From assembly GCF_001632365.1 (NCBI RefSeq), contig NW_024468571.1, positions 62,001-126,000 of the forward strand: 64,000 nucleotides of DNA, given 5' to 3'. The number at the start of each line of letters is the position of its first letter. Position 1 is the first letter of the stretch. The notes under the pieces were generated by a model. That model saw nothing but the letters and a program-made list of their open reading frames with translations. It made no database searches and was not told the origin of the DNA. A program made the position numbers and the translations under genes. Source of the stretch: Laetiporus sulphureus 93-53. Its lineage: Eukaryota > Basidiomycota > Agaricomycetes > Polyporales > Laetiporaceae. This document shows positions 25,393 to 37,212 of this stretch, one piece after another.

Positions 25393-27448
25393 ATGAAGCA
25401 TACGAGCGAAGACGAGGTTGTCATTCAGAACCCTGCGCCCAGCACGGACGATCTATATGTTTGTGGCCCTTGGCGCGCCTGGAGCACGGGTGAGTGATAC
25501 GCGCACTTCAATCTGGCCACGTCACATTTCTCATTGTGGCGTACCTACCAGTCTTCGGGGCCTGGTTACTACAGTTTAGTGTCGTTGGATACGTGAGTTC
25601 GCCCCACTCACTCACCGAGAGATCACTACGATAGCATACCAGCGCAAAGGTCATACTAATGACGATGTTAGATGTCCGCGTTCGGGGTGATGCAAAGTTA
25701 CTACTCCAAAGACATCCTCGCGAACGAGTCGGCATCTTCAATCAGTTGGATTGGCAGCATACAGCTCTTCCTGGACCTGTGCTTGGCGGCGGGAGCAGGC
25801 CACTTGTGAGTAGTCTACCAACATCACATTTTCCGGACGTCCTCAATTCGTGTTGTTACCTAGACTGGATCGAGGCTATTTTAGACATTGCGTGGTATCT
25901 GGAAGCCTCATCTTTGTTTTCTGGTGGGTGTTTATTCTGGTCAGGATTGTCAATTCAGCGCTCAGCTAGTTGTACTGTAACTCTTCATGACCGCTGCTTC
26001 ACGCCAGTCTCTTCATGTTATCCCTTGCCCAACGGGATCACTACTATCAGTTCCTACTCGCACAGGGATTCGGGATGGGAACTGGTGTGGGTTTGATTTA
26101 TCTGCCGACGTGTGCGATAGTGTCACAACACTTCAAGCAACGCAAAGCATTTGCTATGGTGAGGATGCTCAGTGGAACACAGCTTGGTCTACCGCTCACG
26201 TTATCATGCATGGCAGGGTCTAGTGGGATCCGGCGGTTCGCTCGGTGCTGTCGTGTTCTCGAGTGCGTGATGTTCGTTCCTTGAATACTGTGTCGTCTTC
26301 CTCACCTCTCAACAGTCTCACTGAACTATCTACTGAACGGGAGTTTGACGTTTGGCTGGGCAATCCGAGTCACGGCGTTCATCGTGACTGGTCTCCTTTT
26401 GCTGGGAAACCTCCTCATGTTCAAACCCACGACATTAGCTAAACATGACGTACAGAATGCCGAGTCAGAGCAGCCTCGGGGTGATTCCGCGGACATCACA
26501 GATGAGAAGAAAGAATCGCCTGCAAATACGCCTCCCACTCTTCAGAAGGAATCTAGTAAAGACGAAGGCTCATCAAGTGCTACACCTGCTCGTGTGCCAT
26601 TCTGGGACACGAAATACATCCTGTTTCTGATCGATGGCTTCTTGTATGGTTTGGGGATGTGGTTCCCGTCATACTATGTGCAGCTATACGCTGAACAGCA
26701 TGGGATCAGCGAAAAGCTCTCCTTCTACGCGCTCGCGATCATGAATTTTGCCAACATGGTTGGCCGGATCTTGCCCAACTGGCTCGGAGACAGGTTTGGT
26801 GTGCTGGATATCTACATACCGTGTGTCTTAGCTTCAGGTACGTGTGATTGCATGTCTCCGCGGAAGCAAGCGGTGACCTCGACTTTTCGATAAATAGGTG
26901 GTATTGTGTTCGCGACGTTTGGTTGTTCGACGCCGTATGGCCTTGTGCTCTTTACGATATTGTACGTCTGCTCTATCTTCTTCCAGTGTCAGCTGCTCAG
27001 GGCTCTTTGCTTCAGTTACGGTTTCTTCTTCGGAACGGGTATGTCTCCGAACATTCCGGGACCTATGTGCCCTAACATTCAGTACAAGGTGTATCATTGT
27101 ATCTACCGGTCGTCTCATCAATCAGCAAAGATGGCGTCGACATTGGGTGTGTACCTATTCTTCTGTACTGCAAGACTCAGTATGCTGACTAGGGCGCGAC
27201 TAGCAAACGTATGGGCATATCCCTTTTCCCAGTAGGCATAGCCTCGCTCATCGGCAACCCGATCAACGGCGCTATACTGGGTCAAGATTACATCTGGTGG
27301 AAAGGCGTGACGTTTGCCGGCGTGAGTGATACCGTAATTGCAATGCGTGGACTATCAAGTTGATGACCTGCAGGTCACGATGCTCGCGGGAGGAGCGATA
27401 CTTGTACTCATCAGGCTGATTAAACTGCGAGAAAAAGCTTCAAGGTAG
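25393..27448 (+). CDS. MFS transporter, monocarboxylate (MCT/Mch)-like
   Basis: It starts MKHTSEDEVVIQNP at 25393, followed by the MCT signature segment GPWRAWSTVFGAWLLQF. Continuous frames across about nine introns give SWIGSIQLFLDLCLAAGAG, LDRGYFRHCVVSGSLIFVF, FLLAQGFGMGTGVGLIYLP, VSQHFKQRKAFAMGLVGSG and SLNYLLNGSLTFGWAIR. A polar central loop rich in Glu/Ser/Asp/Lys (residues ~230-280) precedes the second six-helix bundle (FLIDGFLYGLGMWFPSYYV, MNFANMVGRILPNWLGD, KRMGISLFPVGIASLIGNP). It ends LIRLIKLREKASR with TAG at 27446-27448. All junctions keep the frame, so it appears intact. Family: plasma-membrane H+-linked carriers of monocarboxylates, riboflavin or secondary metabolites. Its place between biosynthetic genes suggests a transport role for that locus, which is inference. 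Confidence 0.88.
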
Positions 27449-28095
27449 CTATGTGGTTCCTTCACAGACCATGTGCCACCACACGCTGTGTATGGATAGA
27501 TATGTTTTTGGTTACGTTGTGTCTTTCCCATAGGCCAAGCTCTATCTCTGCTCCCGAATGGCTTTCCCTTCGACCGGTGGATACCAGGGAGGCCGCGGGT
27601 TGATCAGAAAAATGTTCCGTTCTGTTGAAGTGCTTGGCTTCCCGGGTGAGGGTACCACCGAAGAGATTACGTGACGGTAGCATTTGTCTGATTGATATCT
27701 TCAAGCGAAGTATCGGCATACTCCATCGGTGTGGGAAGCAGAGGAGCCAGTGCCATACAGTTGACCCGGCGGGGCACCGCACGACTCGAAATACGCTGGT
27801 ATCCCCGCACCCGCACAGATTTGGTGCCGTTGCAACTGGGGGAACGTGCATTAGTTAGGGAGCAATCATAGCATGCATGGGTGCATGGTGGGGACATCTA
27901 TCCATCTCTCGCAGAGACGAGTACAATTCATGGTTTGACGTCTGCCCTACAACTATCGCGTGCCATAGCAAGAAATCGTAGCAGATACCGTATGGGACAT
28001 TAGAATCACAACAAGTAAGGTGAAGCTCCCAAGAAAATACACCAGAGCGACGCTCCCATCACCTATCCCAACCGAGGCACTCGCCTCTGCCGGCC
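27449..28095. other. Convergent spacer between MFS gene and membrane protein copy 2
   Basis: The two flanking genes end toward each other. Only 3' untranslated sequence is expected and nothing else is seen. Confidence 0.55.
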
Positions 28096-29502
28096 CTAGC
28101 ACACCCTGTCGCCATTCGGATCCACCTTCTTCGCGGGCAGCTCATAGTCTTCCTCCTGGTCGATGACGGTCGTGATGTTGACCGCGAGCGGACGCATCGC
28201 GAACGAGCTGGTCTCCCCACTGCGGTGGCCGCTCACAGCGGATACCGTGTGCCGGGTGGTCGTCTTCTCGGAGGTCTGTGCCCAGCCAAGCCCGACGCGC
28301 ACGTTGATGAGCATGAACGCGATTCCGCTCATGGATGGCCAGGTGTCGACGGCTGTGAATTGGAGGTTCGAGCCGCTTTGATAGGAGATGAAGAAGAACA
28401 GCGTCCAGGAGCTGTGATGGGACTTGATTAGCTCACGTTGCGGTGGATATGAGGAAGGCTTACGTGTATAGAGCGGCACTTTCGATGAAAGTTGCCAGTA
28501 CGCCCTAAATGAATGATCAATTATCCGCTCTAGCTGGGATGAGAGAAATAGCTCACCATGAGGTTAGATCCGGAGTAGCTCTTGACTGATATGTGCGATC
28601 TCCAGACGCGGAATGCGATCATGACTATTCGGCCATGAGCAACCGGTTCTTCATTGAAGCAGACATAGGTCACTCACATGTGCAGTAAACGTTCGTGCTG
28701 TTTGAAGGATACGTATCGGGTGATCAGCACATTTGTGGCGGTTTTCAAGGGGAAAGGACTCACCATAGCGTGAACACACAATCACTTGTGATCCAGCGGC
28801 CGGCCGCAGAAACGAAGACATTCTCTCCAGGATAGTATTGCGTGAACTGATATGTGATGCCGACCCCACACGCTGAATAGTTGCAACGTGAGATGCACGT
28901 CCGGGGACGGATTATGAAATGAACTGACCTGTCAAGCCAGCAAGTGTGCACAGCGGAAAAATTGTCACTATTAAGCGACGGTTCCAGATAATCCAGGTAC
29001 GATAAATCTACAATGATCGAGGTCAGATGGTCGACAAAGTGATATGCGAGCCGATCATAGTATACATACAACCATCGAATCACCAACCACCAGAGTGGCC
29101 ATAAGGAACCCAGTCTTGATGACTTCGGTCAACTGCTTAAGGTTGCCGTAGAAGTCCAGAGGCTCCGTGCCACCCTCATAATAGATGAACGCTTTGAAGG
29201 AGCGTGTTACCGTAAGGGCCCAATGCTTCACGGAGCAGTTCAGTCGAAAGCTGGCGCCTAGCCATAGCAGTAGCACGTACAGCTGTGATCGTGACGCTCA
29301 GAATCACTGCGCCTATGAACATGGGTGTTCGGCAGAGCGCGCGGAAGATCAATCCGGACGTGGCATTGCGGCCCTGCAGCTGTCGTTGTCGGTGGACGAG
29401 CAGGTATATGGAGGACACCGACAGGACGAAGAAGATGCCATAGAAGAAGGCCTCCATAGACACCGTGGCGAGGTTGACCGAGACGAGGGGCTCCTGCAGC
29501 AT
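28096..29502 (-). CDS. Multi-pass membrane protein of unknown function, copy 2
   Basis: The start codon at 29502 gives MLQEPLVSVNLATVSMEAF, the same N-terminus as copy 1; a longer upstream open frame is unlikely to be used. Spans read in order: FFYGIFFVLSVSSIYLLV, MFIGAVILSVTITA, VIKTGFLMATLVVGDSMV, YRTWIIWNRRLIVTIFP, ACGVGITYQFTQYYPGEN, AAGRWITSDCVFTL, CTNVYCTFMIAFRVWRS, ATFIESAALYTSWTLFFF and WPSMSGIAFMLINVRVGLG. A polar cytosol-type tail follows (MRPLAVNITTVIDQEEDY). All junctions I placed keep the frame, and the protein appears intact with about seven spans. The topology is receptor-like, but I recognise no named domain. It stands back to back with A-T-R copy C, about 1.8 kb apart, mirroring copy 1 and the A-T-R relics. 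Confidence 0.78.
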
Positions 29503-31333
29503 GGTGAACTCGAAGCCGGCCGCAGAGGGATTGATGCAAAGGACTTGGAGCAGGGACCTGCTAGTACTATAGTGCACGCGCCATGGTCGATGATATGAAG
29601 ACTGAATCGACGTCAGAACAATACTCCGAACGATCCCTTGATGCGTCGGATAGAGCGGTGCAACGGGTGTGTCGGCAGTGTGGAGTTTAGGTGCTGGCCT
29701 AGAAGTCGGACACCATGAGAACGACCGTCGTCAGCCCATAGAAGATTTCCCAAGGGGGTACGGCATTGCCTCGCGAAGTCATGCTTTCAATTCTCCCGCG
29801 GAGTAATCTTGGACGTGTCTAGCGAGACTGACTGCTGTTAGGCACAAGCTGCCAAAGTAGGCGAATTCAAGGAATATTCATAACTAAATCGATGTGACCT
29901 ACGTATCAGGGGGTGAACAATCATGGATCATGGCAATCAATGAGTTGATAGCCGATCACGGTACCCACGAGGTCAGTCCCTGTGGAGGACCGGTACAATC
30001 AGGAGGCCAAGAGATGAGACATCCTGCCGCAAAAACAACGTCAAAGTCACAGAATACCTACACAAAAAATAGCGGTAGAAGTTATGGTCCGAGGCTAGCA
30101 TATTTTGAGCAGTCGTCTCCAAGGTGAGGTGAGAACGATTGGCTGAGACGAGTCACCCGCGCACAGACATAGGCTGCCCAGAAAAGGTTGCTCCCGGCAA
30201 GACTTACTGCTTCCATGATATTCGCGCATGCATCGTCGATGCGACCACTTTGGATGCTCCCAGCCTTCTACTACCTCGAGTCGAGTTGCCGTGGTTCCGG
30301 TGCTTACAAGCAAGCGCTGACTTGCGTCCGCGAATAATCATTTCCGTCTTTTCCGGTAATGTCGTCGCTCGACAAGACCTCGACGGCCGCGTGCCAAATA
30401 CTTGCGCTTCAGGAAACGAGGATCGTATTCATACAATGTGATGCCGAACAACACACAGCACTTGTGTGTCAGTGGCCTATTCGCCTGGTGCGCGCCTGTG
30501 CGATGAGCCTCAACTTCTGCTTCCGCTTCATTTCTGGCGATAGCTCAAGACTGGCGATAGCTCAAGAGATGCATCGATAATGTTCGATACGCTGGCGATC
30601 CAGATATCGTGAAATCACATTCATACCTGCATTCTGATCAGGTCGAGCATGGAAAAGTCGCCAATTGTCTATGCATTTTAAACTTCAAGGGAGGAAGATC
30701 CGGAAAACTGTCTGACCGCTGCAGGATCTTCTGAGCACGCGATGCTCGTGCACACCACTGACACTTGCATATCGGGGGTTCCTTCTGTGCGTTTCAAAAT
30801 ATTCGCACAAATTTTATCTGCTACCATCACAACAGCGAAGCACATCTGTATCCGTGTTCTGATGCCGTGATTGTCATTTGACCCATCCATCAGGTCTCAA
30901 AACAGCCTCAGGCGTTCCGTGTTCTCCTTTGGCGAAATCATGATGTTCTCACTGCTGGCTTATCATAGTCGCGTTTGATGCTGACCTGCTGGTAAGAAGA
31001 TCATGCGAGGACCGCGAATCAAACCCTGGGTACCGCATCATCTTCGAATGAGCTCTAGATTCACTTGACGGCCGAGGAAGCATTCTTGTCAGCTACATAT
31101 ACCGTTCTCCCGGGTTTTCCGCACGCTCAAGTTTTGGCTGCTTTCTGTCAGCAATCGCGACAGAATATGCATATGCTCGAGAGCCGACGCCAGCTTCAGA
31201 CGCTCTATCAGAGGACTGATGAACCATTCTAGTTGAAGATAGAACGTGGCAGTTTCAGAGTGCACTGACGCAGTGTCACTCAGGACGAGTATATACGGCC
31301 TGTTATTGCATGGATACCTCAAGGTAACCAGCC
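29503..31333. other. Divergent intergenic region of membrane protein copy 2 and A-T-R copy C
   Basis: This 1.8 kb spacer between two divergent start codons should contain both promoters. No exon is recognised. The only element I can point to is the TATA-like word near 31291. Confidence 0.5.
31290..31297 (+). promoter_or_regulatory. TATA-like box of A-T-R copy C
   Basis: TATATACG sits about 40 bp upstream of the ATG at 31334. Copy A has a TATA word at nearly the same distance from its start. Confidence 0.45.
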
Positions 31334-34300
31334 ATGCACCCACGTCGCAGTCTCCCGAAGCCACCCCAAACTCAGGCCCGCACCAGCACGACGTTCTGTC
31401 CACCACCGTTGGATGGCTCGTTAACGTTGCCCGAGATCTTTGACTGGCATTTGGATCACACTCCCGACCATCGCTTGTTTCTCTTTGCAAAAGATGACGG
31501 GAGCATCAGAACTATTTACTGGCCTGAAGGAGTAAGAGCCATCTATGCAGGTGCCAAGGTCATCAAGGATCATGTAGGAGCAAACGTCCAAAACGATGAC
31601 GTCCCAATCGTAGCCATACTAGCTCCCTCAGGTCATAACGCAACTTCACTTTCTTGTAATGTATACTCACTATAAGCATACGACGCAGATGCGATCCCAT
31701 ATTTCACGATGACGATGAGCATCATGCGCGCAAACTGCATCGCGTTCCCCATCTCTCCACGGAACTCGCCTCTCGCCGTGGCGCACCTGGTCAGCAAAAC
31801 CGGCGTGCGCCACATCCTTGTGGGACGCGAGCAGGCCACGACGGACCTCGCTAACGAGGCGATTCAAATCCTCAAATTGCAACATCCGTCCGTGGCGTTG
31901 CCAGAATTGTCCCCGATGCCCTTGTTAGAGGAGCTGTTCTTGCCACCCGAGGAACAGCTAAGCGGTGACCTCGTAAAGTACAGATACAGAGGCCCGGATG
32001 CCACCGCGATCATCTTGCACTCTTCCGGTAAGTCAGAGAATGCAGGTGATCTTCTGAGAGTGTGACATTGACATTGATGTGCACTATCAGGGTCGACTGC
32101 GTTCCCTAAGCCCGTCTACTGGACAAACCACCGCTTTCTCCAGCTATGCCTCATCCCGTACTTCGGCGAACGCGACCTCACAGACCAGGTTTTCTCCTTG
32201 CACGTGATGCCGATGTATCACGGCATGGGTATATTGCAGTTGTGCTGGACTGTACGCCAATCTCGCATCTACCTATCACTGAATCACTATGTCCTGATGC
32301 ATGTCAATGTGTCATCTCGAACAGGCCTCGTCCGGTTTGGTCATCAGCTCGTTTGAGCCAAAGTCGCCTGCTCCGGTACCCACTCCCGATGCTCTCTTCA
32401 CGGCAGCAAAGGCGACTAATAGCGACATCATATTCTGCGTGCCGTCGTTCATCGAGGTAATCCAGTAATATTCAGCTTGTCGTGCTTGGTTGAGCCCAGT
32501 TTCAGGCTTGGTCTCGCAATCCTGAATATGTAAAATGGCTCTCCACTCGCCAAGGGGTGGTACGTCTTCAGGATGCAGACACATTTGATGTCCACTGAAC
32601 CTTTTCGGAACAGCTGTTCGGCGGTGGACCCCTAAACAAAGAGGCAGGCGACTACTTGACGTCCCAGGGAGTGTCCATCTTCATTCTATACGGCTCGTAA
32701 GTCGGTGACGTATGGAATACGAAGAGTTGAATTGATCGGAACCTCGTTCGCAGGACGGAAGGTGGTATCATGAGTTGCATTCTCCCTGGTGCGTTGTCTG
32801 TTTCATCATGATGGCGCACCGCGTAAATTTCGATAATGTTTGTCCTCCAGAAAAGGTTGGATATGACTGGGACTACTTCCGCTTGCCCGATCTCGTCACA
32901 CCGGAGATGCAGCCCTACGGGGACAACACGTTCGAGTTCGTCATGGTGGTACGTGTACCGCTCTGTCTCCCAAATTGGTCGTGGTAGCTGAGACCGCTGA
33001 AAACAGTCCAACGACTTTTGCAGGCCGAGCGTTCTGAATACGAAAGTGAACGGCGTGGATGGGTACGCTACTTCGGACCTCCTGGCACCTCACGCGACGA
33101 AGCCGGGATACTGGAGGATCTTTGGCCGTACCGACGACCAGATCATGCATAACACGGGCGAGAAGGTCAGTGATTCTGCGTGCGAGGAAACGGTATATTG
33201 ACTCATCGTTTACTTGTTAGACGAATCCGGGGCCTCTGGGTTAGTGAGAGTCCAAAATGCAGGGATGATCACTGATATCGTCCCGTAGAGAACATGCTTA
33301 ACCAAGATCCGCACGTTCTTGCTTCCGTCATGTTCGGTCGCGGTCGCTTCCAAGCAGGCGTCCTTGTAGACCCGAAGCCGGAGTACAAGTTTGATCCCTC
33401 AGATCAGAGCAAGCTGGCCGAGTTCAGGAATATGATATGGTACGCACGATTCAGCGTCTCCCAGCACTTTGTTGGTTCTTAAGCACTTATTTTCATAGGC
33501 CTACCATTGAACGCATGAATGCATATGCCCCTCAACATTCTCGTCTGTTCAAAGAGGTGAGTTGTGAAGTGCCATATCTTGGTGGATGTTAATCGAGCCG
33601 TATACGAAGATGATTTTGGTATCAAAGCCATCGAAGCCGTTCACGTATACAGCGAAGAACACAGCACGACGTCAAGCCGTGATCGATGATTACGAGGAGG
33701 AGATCAATGCGGCATACGACTTAGTGGAGGAAAGCACGCAATCTAGCATCCCGCCTCCGCGTCGTTGGGACATTGTGACTACTACGAAATTCGTGAGGGC
33801 CGTGGTCAGCAAAATATCGGTTCATCATGTACAAGATAGTGATGATCTCTTCGAGCATGGATGCGATAGGTGCGGTACATCGCGCAAGTATGACGCCTGC
33901 GTACGTTGACAGCCATGCTTAGTCTGCAGGCTACCTGGATCCGAAACTCTTTGCTGCGCGCGTTGCGAGAGTCAGCGCAACTTGACACGCGCACGATCAC
34001 TGGGAACTTCGTATACGACCACCCTACCATAAATCGTCTCGCTGCGTTCATCTTATCCCTCGCATCGGGGAGCAGTCACAATGTTGGCTTCAAGGACACA
34101 CGAGCTACGGCAATGCGCGCCATGGCTGCAGAGTACAGCGGGCAGTTCCCAGCTCGTCCCATCGATGCCAAAGTACCTCGCCCAGAAGGACAAGTCGTGT
34201 TGGTGACTGGCACCACGGGCAGTTTGGGCTGTCACCTGCTGTCTCGTCTTGTCTCGGACTCTGAAGTCTCGCGCATCTACGCACTGAACAGAGCTGCCAG

Positions 34301-35566
34301 GGATAAAACATCGCTGCTGGATAGGCACCGAAATGCTTTACGCGCTCAAAGTCTCTCTGCCAATCTGCTAGAATACGAGAAGTCTTTTCTACTTGAAGGC
34401 GACCTTACCGAGGATAATTTCGGTCTCCCTTTCGAGGTTTATGAAGAGGTGAGTTGAAAGAGTTGTGACTTCGCTGTAGCAAGCTTTCGAGCCATTCCAT
34501 AGATGCATCGATCTGTGACGCATATCATTCACAACGGTAAAGCCAGTTCTATCCAGCTTCATTGAAGATGACATTGACAATGTCCCCATTCCAGCTTGGC
34601 GCGTAGACTTCAATTTAGCCCTGACATCGTTCCAGTCGAACGTGAAGGGTGTTAGGGCCCTAATAAATTTCGCTCTCACGTCTCCTTTGGCTGAAACCCC
34701 TCGCATCATCTACACTAGTTCCATCGGTGTCTTTCAAAGTGAGTTCCTTTTAACCTGTTATAACGCACGAAGTGTCTAATCGAGCCTAGACTTTAATGAG
34801 GATGCACTGCAACTCGAAGAACCTATTGAAGCGGAAGCCGCCGTTGGATCCGGCTACTCCGAATCAAAGTGGGTATCAGAACACATACTATATGAGGCCG
34901 CGAGGAAGACGCCTCTAAGCTGCCTCATCGTCCGCGTGGGTCAGCTGTGCGGAAGCATTGACGGCGCATGGAACATCCACGAGTGGTTCCCATCGCTAGT
35001 GGAGAGCACTACGAAGTTGAAATGCTTCCCGGAAGACCATAGGGTAGGCCTCCTATCGATCACAGGACGAGACAAGTCGCACTCATTCAAAATCGTTATT
35101 GTCACAGGTCGTCGACTGGGTTCCCCTCGATGTGGCCGCACAGGCCATGGTGGAGTTTACCAAAGCCTCCCACGATTATATAGTAGTTCATCTCGTGCAT
35201 CCGCACCCGGTATCATGGTCTTCAATTGCTAACAGCCTTTCTCGCGAACTCTCAGTGTCGTTGGTGGAGTACACGGAGTGGCTGGCACGGCTGGAGAGCC
35301 TGCTGGATTCGTCCCACAGCGAATCGCTGGAGGAGGTTGAGGCGCTCCGCGATATGCGAGCTCTCCGTCTGCTTCCATTCTTCAGAGGCCTGGCCAGAAC
35401 GCGTGGTGGGAACGCTCTGGGCTTCCCGGAGCTGGCGGTGGAAAAAGCGAAGAACCTGTCGCCGACGCTCGCGAACGGCGCCCCATTGACCGCTGACGAT
35501 GCTGTGAAATGGCTCACCTACTGGCGTGGCATCGGCCTCCTACCTACGTTGCGAACGGGCCTATGA
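31334..35566 (+). CDS. Adenylate-forming reductase (NRPS-like, A-T-R), copy C, intact
   Basis: About 15 introns; every junction I tested keeps the frame. Start MHPRRSLPKPPQTQAR, then DGSLTLPEIFDW. Adenylation domain: ILHSSGSTAFPKPV (A3-type), HVMPMYHGMGI, FGGGPLNKEAGDYL, YGSTEGGIMS (A5), YATSDLLAPH (A7) and WRIFGRTDDQIMHNTGEK (A8). Carrier: DLFEHGCDSLQATWIRN, with Ser for the phosphopantetheine arm. Reductase: VVLVTGTTGSLGCHLLSRL (Rossmann), YTSSIGVFQ and GYSESKWVSE (Tyr-x-x-x-Lys), ending LTYWRGIGLLPTLRTGL. There is no condensation domain. Family role: activates a carboxylic or amino acid with ATP, holds it as a thioester and releases it reductively with NADPH. The substrate cannot be read by eye. 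It is the best-kept member of its subfamily here (A, D and C), and a transposon sits 33 bp behind its stop. Confidence 0.92.
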
Positions 35567-35601
35567 TTTCGTTCACTCCTAGTAATTTAGGCATACATAT
35601 A

Positions 35602-35817
35602 CAGTGAGCCACAAAACTGTTGCAATGTTTGCAACAGTTGCATTGTTTGGCTTATATCTCAGAAACCAAAATAGTTAAATATGCAAACATATATATCGTT
35701 AGAAAGCCTATGATATGAGCTTTCAAATGGCACTTGAATAAAGTAAATCGGCCTTCTGGTTGGTGAGATACAAAATATTCTTTACAAAAGATGCATTGCA
35801 ACAGTTTTGTGGCTGAC
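35602..35817 (+). repeat. Left long terminal inverted repeat of the mariner-type element
   Basis: It pairs with 36997-37212 over about 216 bp with a handful of mismatches. Its outer end (GAGCCACAAAACTGTTGCAATG) and its inner end (CATTGCAACAGTTTTGTGGCTGAC) are reverse complements of each other, so the arm is itself bounded by a short inverted repeat. Confidence 0.9.
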
Positions 35818-35953
35818 AACTCTGAAGACAAAAATACCCCCTTGCAGAAGTTTGTTTGCTTTAAGGTTTAAAGTTTGGATCATGTGATCTTTGTTGAACT
35901 TCAACATGAGTTGATCAACACTCAACAGACTGTTCAACTTCAGTACAACCATC

Positions 35954-36970
35954 ATGAAAAAGGTTTCTGCTACTCAGACTGCCCACATTCTCTCCCTGCT
36001 TGATCAAGGTCATTCTGTCAGACAGATTGCTCATCTGACTGCAGTCCATTACTCCACTGTGTCCAGAATTCGCTCTGAGCATTGTCCTAACATGCCTACA
36101 TCTGGTGGAGGTCGTCCTACAAAGCTTAATCCTGGAATCATTCGCCATGCTACTCGCCTTCTTACCACTGGACAGGCAGATACTGCTGTTGAAGTGACCA
36201 GACTTCTCCAAGATGTTGTCAACCAGCCCTTTCATGTGGAGACTATGCATAGAAAGCTCAAAAGCACTGGTCTGAAGGCTGTGGTCAAGCATAAACGTCC
36301 CCTTCTCTCTAAGCGTCATAAGAGAGAAAGACTGGACTTTGCTATTAGCCATCAGCACTGGACTGTGGAGGACTGGAAGAGGGTTATATGGTCAGATGAA
36401 ACCAAAATCAACAGGTTAGGATCAGATGGGAGGAAATGGGCATGGAAGAAGCCAGGGGAGGGACTCAGTGATAGGCTGGTAGAAGGGACACTCAAGTTTG
36501 GGGGAGGAAGCCTCATGATGTGGGGGTGTATGGGCTGGGAAGGGATTGGATATGCCTGCAAGATCGATGGCAAGATGGATGCTGACCTTTATGTTTCTAT
36601 CCTGGAGGATGAACTTCAGAATAGCATAGAGGAATGGGGCAAAACTGTGGAGGATGTGGTATTTCAGCAAGACAATGACCCCAAGCACACCAGCAAGAAA
36701 GCCAGGAAGTGGCTAGAGGAGCATGGGTTTAAGACTATGATATGGCCTGCACAGTCTCCAGACCTCAACCCCATAGAACACCTCTGGCACCATCTCAAAA
36801 GAAGGCTGGCAGCATATGAAAATGCACCTAGAGGAATTACAGAACTTTGGGAGAGGGTACAGAAGGAATGGAATGGTATTGAGGCTTCTGTCTGTCAGAA
36901 CTTAATCAACAGTATGCCAGACAGGGTTAAAGCTGTGTTGAGGGCAAAGGGAGGGTACACAAAGTACTGA
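35954..36970 (+). CDS. Tc1/mariner-family transposase, DD34E
   Basis: The gene is a single exon of 338 residues. The N-terminal paired-type helix-turn-helix region reads ILSLLDQGHSVRQIAHLTAV and STVSRIRSEHCPN, followed by a GRPTKL linker and a second HTH. Catalytic residues: the first Asp is in VIWSDETKINRLG, the second in VVFQQDNDPKHTS, and the Glu in SPDLNPIEHLWHHLK. There are 34 residues between the second Asp and the Glu, the Tc1-type DD34E spacing. No stop or frameshift interrupts it. Family role: binds the terminal repeats, excises the element and inserts it at TA. The gene has a less GC-rich base composition than its neighbours, fitting a transferred or mobile origin. Confidence 0.95.
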   Translation: MKKVSATQTAHILSLLDQGHSVRQIAHLTAVHYSTVSRIRSEHCPNMPTSGGGRPTKLNPGIIRHATRLLTTGQADTAVEVTRLLQDVVNQPFHVETMHRKLKSTGLKAVVKHKRPLLSKRHKRERLDFAISHQHWTVEDWKRVIWSDETKINRLGSDGRKWAWKKPGEGLSDRLVEGTLKFGGGSLMMWGCMGWEGIGYACKIDGKMDADLYVSILEDELQNSIEEWGKTVEDVVFQQDNDPKHTSKKARKWLEEHGFKTMIWPAQSPDLNPIEHLWHHLKRRLAAYENAPRGITELWERVQKEWNGIEASVCQNLINSMPDRVKAVLRAKGGYTKY

Positions 36971-36996
36971 AATTGGGGATTTTTATATCTAAAATT

Positions 36997-37212
36997 GTCA
37001 GCCACAAAACTGTTGCAATGCATCTTTTGTAAAGAATATTTTGTATCTCACCAACCAGAAGGCCGATTTACTTCATCTGAGTGCCATTTGAAAGCTCATA
37101 TCATAGGCTTTCTAACGATATATATGTATGTATATTTAGCTATTTTGGTCTCTGAGATATAAGCCAAACAATGCAACTGTTGCAAACATTGCAACAGTTT
37201 TGTGGCTCACTG
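36997..37212 (-). repeat. Right long terminal inverted repeat of the mariner-type element
   Basis: This is the inverted copy of 35602-35817, beginning GTCAGCCACAAAACTG and ending TTTTGTGGCTCACTG. Small differences occur near TATATGTATGTATATTTAGC and CTTCATCTGAGTG. Confidence 0.9.

Larger units (their letters stand above)
35602..37212 (+). mobile_element. Tc1/mariner-type DNA transposon, apparently complete
   Basis: The element is about 1.61 kb, flanked by TA on both sides (35600-35601 and 37213-37214), the target duplication of this superfamily. Ends read CAGTGAGCCACAAAACTG and its reverse complement. The long inverted repeats (about 216 bp each) differ at only a few positions, and the single transposase frame is open, so the insertion looks recent. 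It lies between the stop of A-T-R copy C and the 3' end of the EST1-like gene. Confidence 0.93.

Noticed and set aside
29185..29598. 137-residue open frame on the + strand
   Set aside because: It is antisense to membrane protein copy 2, whose exons are supported by the paralog.
29503..31333. Possible extra gene in the 1.8 kb divergent spacer
   Set aside because: Short frames (for example 30139-30441 and 30678-30890) have no splice continuity or recognisable motif.
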